Assembly: GCA_030267565.1 (NCBI GenBank)
Contig: BRXU01000027.1
Coordinates: forward strand, 1,349,001-1,413,000
DNA length: 64,000 bases
Reading direction: 5' to 3'
From: Pleodorina starrii
Lineage: Eukaryota > Chlorophyta > Chlorophyceae > Chlamydomonadales > Volvocaceae
Made by a program: the position numbers and the translations under genes. The notes under the pieces were generated by a model. That model was not told the origin of the DNA. It did not search any database and worked only from the letters and a program-made list of their open reading frames with translations. Below, one piece after another: positions 24,001 through 33,069 of the stretch (position 1 is its first letter; each line of letters opens with the position of its first letter).

Positions 24001-24917
24001 TTGCGCCGTCTGTGTCATTCCTGTAGGTGGAGACGCGGCGGCGCGCCTGCAACCGCATGTGGGAGATGTTGCAGCGGTTTCAGTCCAGCTACGCCAACCA
24101 GGTGCAGTCGTTCGAGCGGCTGCGCACCAGCCTCATGGACATCACGCAGGCTAAGTTTGCCAAGTACCTGCGCCGCCGCGACCACGACGGCAGGCTGGAG
24201 TTCAACCACGCCGAGCGAACGCTCAAGCTCCTGGTCAAGCCCAAGGGCAAGAACAACCGGGACGCGCAGGCGGTGGAGGACCTCAAGCAGCTGTCTGGTG
24301 CGTTGTGTTTTGTGGTCGTGAGCCATTTGTCCCTCTGTGTGCTCGCTGTGAAACTAGGGCATCTAAGATTTGCGTGGTTCAGAAAGTGCATATCTACCCT
24401 TGGGGTTTGGTCATTTTAGTGGAGCTTTATGTCCCCCGGTTCCTGCGTGCTGGTTGAGCATGTGGGTCTTGCCTTGCCCTAGCCCCGTTATGCATGGCGC
24501 TCGGCCAGCTGGGCCGCAGCCCCTCCTCTCTCTCCTGAAGGTCTGAAGCCCACTGGAACAACTGCCCACTACCCACTGTGCTGCCCGCCGTCCGCGACTT
24601 GCCTAGGTGGTGAGCGGTCCTTCACGACCGTCGCGCTGCTGCTGGCCATTGGCGAGAACACGGAGAGCCCCTTCCGCTGCAACGACGAGTTCGACGTCTT
24701 CATGGATGACGTCAACCGCCGTGTGGCCACGGAGACGCTCCTGGAGTTTGCCATGGAGAACTCGGCCTTCCAATACATCTTCCTGACCCCGCAGGAGATC
24801 ACGACGGTGGAGGACGCGCGGCAGCAGCTGATGAAGCGGCGCCGGGTGCAGCTGCCGCCCACGTTCCTGCGGACGGTCAAGATGCACCCGCCGCGCGAGA
24901 ACGCCAACCACGCATGA
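15029..24917 (+). CDS. SMC6: SMC6 paralogue B with N-terminal Tudor-like domain
   Basis: Second SMC6 ATPase, diverged from A but complete. I assemble 23 exons (about 1343 aa): 15029-15191, 15441-15524, 16080-16456, 16661-16809, 17061-17261, 17640-17848, 18422-18486, 18842-18978, 19196-19385, 19512-19673, 19902-19982, 20187-20254, 20391-20469, 20634-20800, 20964-21227, 21443-21604, 21734-21926, 22205-22381, 22571-22813, 23242-23406, 23761-23874, 24027-24297, 24607-24917. The start follows an in-frame TAA by two codons. Residues 15-72 are Tudor-like (GRRVRKSFF, DYFFGTVV, then YDDGDTEDIAWEEL). A basic, Glu-rich linker with RTRKRD and RPRKRR follows. Walker A is GANGSGKS at about 266-273. The hinge includes RPIGPIGALLTVNEP. 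The signature GGERSFTT is near 1241 and Walker B is NDEFDVFMD near 1265. The intron after 18486 appears to be GC-AG. Identity is firm; the Tudor join is inferred from phase and good splice sites. Confidence 0.88.
23421..23482 (+). mobile_element. 62-bp interspersed repeat, copy 4, with putative target-site duplication
   Basis: Full-length copy in an SMC6 B intron, in sense orientation, starting CAGGGAGTGATATGCTCC. TAAACAGGGG occurs at 23408-23417 and again at 23482-23491, which looks like a target-site duplication of the first bases of the intron. No terminal inverted repeats and no coding capacity, so this would be a very short non-autonomous element. Confidence 0.6.
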
Positions 24918-25859
24918 TCAGGCAACTGGAGGGGGGGTTGGGTGGGGGAGCGGAGTCCGCCTAGGCGCCTGTAGGGCGGTGGGCTGATGACCCACGTGCA
25001 GGGAGGCGTCGGTGCAGGAGGCAGAGGGAGGGACAGTGCCGGGCTGAGCCCGGATGCTGCGAGGTAATTGCCAAATCTAAACCCGCATCGCATTGCCCGG
25101 TTCATACTAGGTGCTAGGTTCATGGGCTGGTGATGTCATCGGGGGCGTGAAGAGCAGGCGTTGTCAGCTTTTGTGGTCGCACAGCACGACTGCCCAGGTA
25201 ATGCTGATGTTACAGTGGGCTCCAATACCCTTCGGCAGGTGGTTCGAGGGTAGAGCCAGCGGACTAGTAGTCCGCGTGTATTGGGATGAGGTAGGGAGAT
25301 GCTTTGTGGAGGTGCTTTAGGGGCCGTGGCTTGGGGTGCCGCAGGTGGACAACCTCGCGCAGGTTCACCTTCAGATGACCAGGGGCATTTGCAAGGCTCG
25401 CATAAACACGTAATAGGTGAATATGATAGGCGTATCGTTCCGCCACCAGGGCAAGGCATCGTGAACTTCGTTTCGTGTCTTCATTCGGCCACCATGCTTG
25501 GGGTAACGTTAGTTAAGGTTAGTTTCGTGGGGTGTCGGCGGGGCCAGCGTGCGGCGTAAGGATTTCGTCACTCTCTACCAAAGCAGACCTGCAGCGTTCG
25601 TCGTTACCCTTCGCGCTGCCTTGGGAGAACTAGGAGCGTGCGCTGTTGCGTTTATTTTCTCATGCATTGCTAATGGAGATGTGGCGATGGACGTTTGCTA
25701 GTTATCACATCGTTACAGTCGCTCTGAAAGGTGCACACTCGGATGGTCGGTATGGGTCGCAGATGAGATATCTGTAGTCAAAAGCACGGCGCCGTAGGCA
25801 TGACCCTTGCTGCGTTGCTGGTAACATCCGACGCTGTAATGGGCCTGCGCTGTCTCCTG
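24918..25859. other. Convergent intergenic space between SMC6 B and EngB
   Basis: Holds the two 3' UTRs. TTACA at 25713-25717 (TGTAA on the minus strand) lies about 145 nt after the EngB stop and fits a chlorophyte poly(A) motif. A short palindrome lies at 25259-25275. No exon is recognised. Confidence 0.55.
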
Positions 25860-28800
25860 TCACAACATGCCCTGTTTAATGGCCGCCAAGCGGCCGCTCT
25901 TTTCGAACGCTATCCGCAGCCCAGCCATGAAGTTGAGCATCTCGCCGCGGCCCAGGCCCTTGGCGGCCGAGGTGAGGATTGAGGGCGGCAGGAAGGCGAG
26001 GTCGCGCAGCAAGGCGCGCTTGAAGGCAGTGACGTGCGAGTCTTTCGCAGACGCTGGGACGCCCTTCCGCCGTTTGTCGGCCTTGGTAAACACCTGAGGC
26101 GGGCACAGGCAGCAAAAGGGCATTGCGCACAATGTCAAGACGAAGGCTCGCAAAACCAATGACAAGACGCATGACTTGACTGCCAGGCAATACACGTGCG
26201 TCCGACCCTTCAGGGAGTCTGAAGCTCACTGTAACCACTCCTTCCTGCTACACACCGATCTGCCGGCATCCTATCAGGGATTACGTGCTCCCGCGCTGCC
26301 GCCAATCCTCACCAACGTGAAGGGCACCTCGTTGTCGGTCAGCCAGTTGGCGTACTCGACGTCGATCTTCTGCGGCGGGATGGACGCGTCCACCAGCATG
26401 AACACCATCGCCAGGTTGGGCCGCGTCTTGAAGTACTCCCGCGTGAAGGCGTCGAACTGCTGCCGGCCCTGCAGCCCCACCTGCGACACAGGCGGACGGT
26501 CCGGTCCGTGCCGTCAGCGCGGGGGGGTGGCGGCGGTGCTGCTGCATCAGGCGCAAGGGGCGGTGCCGTGCCGGTTACCCCGATGACGGTGCCAGGCTGC
26601 CAGCTTGCAACTGCTACCGGTACCTAGCTGGCACACGGCGTACGATGTGGTGACCACACAGCCCATTCCCCGCCTACCAGCTGGTCTCCGGTATCGGGTA
26701 GGGAACAGGCATGCTGGTCATTGTTGCTGGGGGCCCGTTTTCCTGCGGTATCATCTCTATTACCAAAAACCACCCTCCCCACCATGCCAGATGTACCCGG
26801 AAGGAGGAGCGTGCGCCGCGGGCGGGTGTGCTCCTTCCGTGGTATCCCGGCAGCCGCAAGCTCGCACTCATCCCCGAATGCAGAGCGCGAAGAGCAGACA
26901 GAAGGCAACTGTACCCGCAATCCGATGCTCGCCTGCATACGCGCTATGCCGTGGCCGTGCCCCAGCCCTCATCCCCCCCGCCTGGGCTCGCGAACCCCTA
27001 CCGTACCTTCGCGAAGCCGTAGCCCGGTAGGTCCACCAGGTACCACGAGCCGTTGATCAGAAAGTGGTTGATGCACTTGGTCTTGCCTGCGTGTGTGGGT
27101 GCGTGGGTTGTAGCGGGAATCGGGAACGCGTCTTACACAGCGTGTGCAGAGGAGGGCGCGGGCGCAGCGCGGCAAAGGGCGGTGCTGAGCCTCCTCCACA
27201 CCGGAAGCGCACATCAGAACACCCCGGTGGTCGGTCAGAGGCTGTACTGAATCCGAAACCAAGCCGCAAGCAGGGGGTACAGAAAAAAGGTGGCTACAGT
27301 GCGAACCCCTGGTGCGTACGGTAATGCAGTCGGAAGGCCCCCCGCGGAGTGTAACGCAGTCCTAGGGCCAGGGCCATGCGCGGGGCCGCCCCCAGCAGCC
27401 CTCAGTCTGCTGTGGACCCGTGGTGGCTGCCGAGGCTACGTCAGACCGGCCGCTGCCTACCCCGTCCTCCCCTTGACCAGTACTATCACCGTATTTTTCT
27501 CTCAACCCCCCGACAACTCGCTCCTCCGGCAAGGCTCGGCATCCGCATCCAACGAGCGCCTGACCCGCGTTCAGACCATCACAGCCCCGACGCTTCGGCG
27601 ACCCCCTCAATGACAGGACACCACCACCACCACCCAGCTCGATCGACCAACGGGCCGCACGGCAGGTTCCGCCTGGTCCGGTCCGGTCTGGTCTGGTCTG
27701 CCCGTCAAGCGTCCCCAAAGACGTCATTCACAAACACGAGCTCCGTCATTCATTCCGGCTCTGAGCCGACCCTCCGTGTGCGCAACCTCACCCGGCTGCT
27801 TGGACACCAGCGCCAGGTCCTTGCGTCCCGTGAGCATGTTGATGAGCGACGACTTGCCCACGTTGCTGCGCCCGATCACCGCAAACTCCGCGAAGCGTGG
27901 CGGCGGGCAGTCGGCCACGGCCACGGAGCTCTGTGGCGCAGGGAGGCCGGGGAAACGAACGGTAGTCGTCAGGCAGAGCGTTTGGCAACGAAAGGACTGG
28001 CAGACGCATTGTTTTTTTGTAATGGCCTGGCCGACCGACCCGTTAGCTGAATCGAGGGGCGCGGGCGCGGGGCGCGGACCACTGGCCCGGCGGAAGTCGG
28101 CTGCGCGCCCGCCTGCCTTGTCCCCGCGCCCGGGTTGCATCCCCGGGTGCTCTCAGCCCTGTCCTGCCCACGGCGAAGCGCCGAGCACCAGCACCACAAC
28201 GACCTCGCACCTTCAGGTACTCTGCGGTTTTGACTTTGACGTTCGTTGCGTTGGGCAGGCTGAACTGAATCTCCGGGAACGCCTCCTCGTCATCATCATC
28301 ATCCCCTGCGTCTTCGCCGCCGGCCTCGACCCGGCCACCCTCCTCGCTGTCATCGCCGCCATCATCGACGAGGAAGCCATCACCGTCGTCATCGCCACCC
28401 ACGTCATCGTTGTGATCTGGGTCGCGGGCTGCTGGAGTCGCCACGGCGGCCTGGGGCGGGAGCGTAACTTGCGGCGCCGGGCTTCCCTGTGGTGCCGGAT
28501 CGCAGGGGTGGCTGTCGCTGACGGCTGCAGCTCCCAAAGATGCTGCTGATGATGATGTAGCTGCGCTGACGGCCGTCAGCTTGGGCTGGGAGCCGGCTGG
28601 GAGGACCGGCGTGGAGGGGCCCGCGTGGGTGGCTGGCCGGGGCAGCTTTGGGGATGCACCAGCAGACGTCGGTTTACGAGCAGGCTTGACGGTGGCCTGG
28701 CCAGGCTTGCTTGGTCGTTGTGGCTTTGGCGAAGGTGGTGACGCCTTGGCGAGCTGCTTCCCCTTGGTGTTTGATCCTGACTTCTTGCTGCCCTGCCCCG

Positions 28801-28981
28801 GTCGGTCGGTCCGGCCCTTTCCTGACCGTGACGGCACCGATGCAGCCACGACCACGGCGGCGGCACGCTGCTTTGAGGCCGTGCAACGCGACAACTGTAA
28901 TTGCGATACATGCGAGCCCGTAATTGAAGTGCTGCAGCACGCGCTGCGCCCGCTGAGGGCCCGCTCCAGAAGTGCTTGCAT
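25860..28981 (-). CDS. engB: EngB/YihA-family GTPase, probably organelle-targeted
   Basis: TrmE-Era-EngA-EngB-Septin-class GTPase. Bacterial EngB helps assemble the large ribosomal subunit, and plant homologues act in organelles. Exons 28981-28211, 27930-27792, 27086-27007, 26480-26313 and 26093-25860 are all in phase and give about 463 aa. Motifs are G1 GRSNVGKS at 277-284, G2 [11 protein letters not shown]3 DLPGYG at 322-327, G4 TKAD at 389-392 and a G5-like TSAAKGLG. The first 257 residues are an extension absent from bacterial EngB (about 200 aa). It starts [16 protein letters not shown], which is plausible as a transit peptide, then becomes Pro/Ala/Lys-rich and finally very acidic (DDDDDEE). 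It shares a 363-bp divergent promoter with the F-box/LRR gene. Plastid versus mitochondrion cannot be decided from sequence. Confidence 0.92.
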
Positions 28982-29344
28982 AACGAAGTGTAGGATTGAC
29001 CCGTGTCACTTGTTGTCGCCGAGTCTGGCGTAATATTGATTAAATACGTGTGACGCTAGAAGGAAGGAAGGCAAGTTGTAACCTTACTGCACCAAGTACC
29101 AGAAAGACTTTATGATGACAGTTGGGGGCAACGTATCAGGATGAGCATAATATGGCTATAAAATCACTCGAATATGCAACAATAAGGGCTTGTGGGTGGA
29201 TTAGGGATAATTTACGGTTGGCATCATGGCGACCGTTAGAGAAACCGTTAAGCGCACCTAGCGCACTTACCTTGACACTTCCACAGTGCTCCGTCTAGCC
29301 CAAGCACCGCATTCAATACAAGCATCGATGTGCACGTTACAACT
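28982..29344. promoter_or_regulatory. Short divergent intergenic region (EngB / F-box-LRR)
   Basis: Start codons of a minus gene and a plus gene are 363 bp apart. The stretch is AT-rich against the window average and carries no exon, so it probably contains both promoters. No specific site is claimed. Confidence 0.5.
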
Positions 29345-30845
29345 ATGTCGCTTTCTGTAACGGCCCATCAGGTTGCCCTCGCCGTTAACCTACCAGACCT
29401 TCCCGACGCGCTGCTTCAGCGCATCATCGGCCACTTGCTCCACCTGAACGCTGTACGCTCCGTGTGCCTCGTGGCCTGCGTGTGCACGGCCCTGCAGCGC
29501 GCAGCGCACGCCTGCCTGGCCATGAGCAGGCACCTGCGGCCCCCCGCCGCGAACTGCAAGGCTGCGCTGGTCGCCCTCCTCCCCAGACTGCAAAGCCTGA
29601 CCGAACTCGACCTGAGTGGCAGCTTTCGCGACGTGGATGACGACGTGCTGGCTGCGGTGGCGGCGAGCAGCGCCCTCACGTCCCTTTCGCTGCGGTCGTG
29701 CACGCGCATCACCGCCGCCGGGATAGCGGTGAGTCAGGGACGGCTAGCAGAGGAGTGCCGTGCATGAGCGATGTGCGTGCCCTTGGTTTGATCCCTATCT
29801 CTCCGTTTCGTTCTTGCAGGCGCTGGGCGGGGGCGGGCTGCGTAACCTCCAGGTGGGGAGCCAAGCCACAGGAGTGCACCCCAGCGTAGCGACCCCGGCC
29901 CCTACGCGGTCGTCCTAGTGGTAAAACTACACCGTAGCGAACTAGCGATTGCTTGCGGCGTGCACCGCGGCACACTGGCGCTGGTCGGGGTTTGCGTCTT
30001 AATTGGCGCTGATTGAGCCGGGGCAGCTCCCGCGCCTTTCCCAATCTTTTCTCTCTCCCCCTTTTCAATCTGTCGTCGTCGTCGTCGCGGCGGCTGCTAT
30101 TCGGTGCCAACCGGTCTCCAGGTGCTGTCTCTGCACAGCGTGAGGCACATCGATGACCTGGCGGCTCTCGCGGGGCTGCCCTCCCTGCGGGACCTGGACC
30201 TGTCCTGGTGCCTCCACGTGCGAACACATGCGGTGGGTGCGGGGGCAGCGGCGGAGGCGGCGAATACATGGATACAAGGGGCGTCGCACAGCTGCTTAGT
30301 CCGCTTCCCTGTTTGTGAGGCCCCTGATTGTACAACCTGCCCCTTGCCCCGCCACCCATGCTCTCGCAGCTTCCCCCGCTACACCGGCTGCACCGACTGC
30401 TGCTGCGGGGCTGCGAGCTGGTGGATGACAGCCTGTGCGCCGGTGGGTGGCTGGCTGGGTGGGGTAGGTGGCTAGGTGAGCGGGTCGCGGCCTCGGCCTC
30501 TACCCGCCCCTCGTATAACCCTCGCCTCGCGACCTTGGGTTTCTTCCATTCAGCCCCTTCCCCGTCGTGATCCCCTCGCCCCGGGCCGTTCTTATTGCCC
30601 CCCACGCCGCAGGCTTTGACAGCGACGGCTCCGGCCCCCTGCCGGAGCTGGTTGATCTGGACCTGGCTTACACGCGGCTGGGGGACGGGGGCCTGCTGGC
30701 GCTGGCTGCTAGCTGCCCCCGGCTGCGGCGGCTGGCGGTGGCCCAGAGCGAGGCGAACCTCTGGTCAACTGGCATGTGGACGGAGGCGGGGCTGCGAGAA
30801 TTCGCGAGACGGCGGCCGGAGGTGCGGCTAGAGTTGGTGTGCTGA
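29345..30845 (+). CDS. Small F-box / leucine-rich-repeat protein
   Basis: Five exons in phase (29345-29728, 29820-29852, 30122-30232, 30370-30442, 30613-30845) code about 277 aa. The N-terminus has an F-box-like segment, LPDALLQRIIGHLLHLNAV, then RSVCLVACVCTALQRAA, followed by AMN1/FBXL-type leucine-rich repeats: LTELDLSG, LTSLSLRSC, LRDLDLSWC, LHRLLLRGC and LVDLDLAYTRLGD. F-box/LRR proteins usually choose substrates for SCF ubiquitin ligases, but the F-box here is short, and a simple LRR protein is an alternative. The ATG at 29345 is preferred; a GTG 15 nt upstream is in frame but not a credible eukaryotic start. The intron after 30442 begins with a GGTGGCTGGCTGG repeat. Confidence 0.8.
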
Positions 30846-33069
30846 GCCGAGCTGAGCTGGGCTGGGGGCCCGCGCCACGGCACAGCGCGCCACGGCCCGG
30901 TTGCATGTTGGTGGTGGTGGCGGTCCAGGGAGGAGCTTGCTAGTGGCGCCGGGGGCCCTGCGCACATGGGCATAAAGTATTGGTCAGCGATGCGGGGTGT
31001 GCTGCGTGCAGTATGGGTCTCCTGGGTTTTCGGCTGGCATGGGGTCGAGGGGAAGGTACGTTAGGTTCCTCGTGCAAGAGCGTATGATTGGTCTAGTGGC
31101 CTTGTGTTTGCTTTCATCTACCGGTATCGTGGTGGCGGTGTTGACACTCCTGTGGACCCAGACGAACTTGCTCAGGCACATGTAGGGGAGTGACCTTGTT
31201 TTCCTTTGCGGCACACATTGCCGCTGATGAAGCTGCACCAACGCCTCAAGTGCGCCCCCACGGCGCCACCATCAAACATGCCCGAGCACCAAACGAACCC
31301 AAGCAGCGATACTGAACACGTGTGTTTTGAACATACGAGAACGCCATCGCTAGTTGCCACCCCTCGCCGTTGCCCTCCTCCGCTCCTCGTTGTTCCTCTC
31401 TGCCAAAAACATTCCTCAAGGCCAGATCCTGTAGTACATAGTGACGTCTACAAGCCCGAACACTAGGCCTGACAGCCCGACACGCCCAGCCCGTATAGTG
31501 CATGCCGTACAGAAGGCACCGGAACCAAACCAACATCCCCGCTACTTCTCCTGGCGTGACCATGGCATAGCCTGCAGCCGCAGGCCTCGACGAAAGCCGC
31601 ACCAATCCGTCCGGACGAGCTCACCTGGTGCGGCCTCTACTCGGGTCCACATCTAGTCAGACAGCCCAGCCCAGTCGAGCTAAGCTACGTAAAACGTAAT
31701 GCCCGGGGTCCAAAGTTAACCACGCACCCTGCCATCAACCGACGGAACCTGTCCTCCGCGCTACTGCGCCGCTTAACAGAATGGCTTTGTATGATCTAAC
31801 AGCTTGGAAGTAAAGTACCCGCACCTGCAAGCCGGTGGTTGCTAGCAATGGCCTGCAAGCGGAACCGGGCCGTTCGTAACCCGGTGCCTTCACACAGCCC
31901 CGGCTCAAACCCGCTGCATACGTCATCATCATCATCACCATCATCATCATCACATCATGCGGCTCTAACCCTCACCCCTTGGCCCGGCAACCTCTCTAGG
32001 CTCTTCTCAGAGAAGACACCGCGTCACTGCCCCATACTGTCAGAGAGGTCATCAAATAACGCCAAAGCCCCAAATAACACCAAAAGCCTTAAAGCAAAGA
32101 AGAAAGTAGCAGCGCGAGCGACGTGGCCGCAGAGCGTGGTGCGCCCAAAACAGCGCGCGTCATGCAGTTGCAGTCACCGCACCCCACACCCACACGCGGC
32201 GGGCATCTTCCTCCTGTGCCCGGGTCCCTCCGGCCCCGTTCCCGGAGCGGAGTCACCTGGATGATGACTACAAACATAACCGCCAAACGCAAAAGTTACG
32301 ACACATACAGGCGCGCGAGCGCTCCGGCCTCGCCCCAGTCCGAAAGAGCGGCACGAGACCGGCCGTTGCACGCATGTGATTTGCAGTAGGACGAATGACT
32401 CCTGGAACTTGCGGTAGAAAGCATTTCCCTGGAAACGTGAAAAGCATTTCCGCGACCCTCCGCGCAATTGCAACGCGTCCCGCACTCGAACGCGTCGCCG
32501 CCCGCGCGCCGCTGGTCGACCGTAATCAGGATGGGGCCTCGCGGCCGTCCTTGCGTGCAGCGGATTGATGCAGCCAGGCGCATCCATCGCCTGGCGGGCA
32601 AAAGAAGAGACATTCCCTGCCCGCAGCCCAAGCCTGGGCGCCCCCGGCGCTGGCATGGTCGAGAAAATGCACGACAGCAGCAATAGGCTGCTGGGCGATT
32701 GTGCCACCCGCCATGGGAATGCGCTGCTCCACTCTGCAGTGCGGGCTTGTCACGGGTCGATCCCGCAAATGCATTTCCCCCGCGTGTCAAGGCATGTGCC
32801 GCATGTGCGGCCCTGCAGCCAGAAAGCCAAGCCAGGCCAAACCAAATGCGCGAACCCACACTTGCGCGGGGGTCGAAGCAGTGCGGCCGCGCCTCTTCGG
32901 CGCTTCCGGGCCAGCAAGCAAAGCCGCCAAGCCTGGCGGCTTTGCTTGGCGCCAGGCTTGGCGGCGATTTCCACGCCCCCGGCCGCCAGTTCCCAGTTCT
33001 CAAACAGCCCACCCTAACCCTATCCAAGCGCCAAACCACCTACCCCACCAGCCCACTGAACCCCCGTCC
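30846..33069. other. Convergent intergenic region with small repeats
   Basis: About 2.2 kb between the LRR gene and the coiled-coil gene. I see a CAT-type microsatellite at about 31921-31955, an 8-bp stem with a 7-nt loop at 32573-32595 and the long hairpin at 32918-32965. Open frames on both strands show no motif, phase-matched exon or family resemblance. Confidence 0.5.
32918..32965. repeat. Perfect 16-bp inverted repeat with overlapping alternative hairpin
   Basis: GCCGCCAAGCCTGGCG at 32923-32938 is perfectly complementary to 32950-32965, with an 11-nt loop. The same bases also allow GCAAAGCCGCC (32918-32928) to pair with GGCGGCTTTGC (32935-32945). The two foldings exclude each other. Confidence 0.85.

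Noticed and set aside
25240..25290. tRNA-like segment with GGTTCGA and a short palindrome (25259-25275)
   Set aside because: Arms cannot be arranged into a cloverleaf with correct stem lengths, and there is no acceptor stem.
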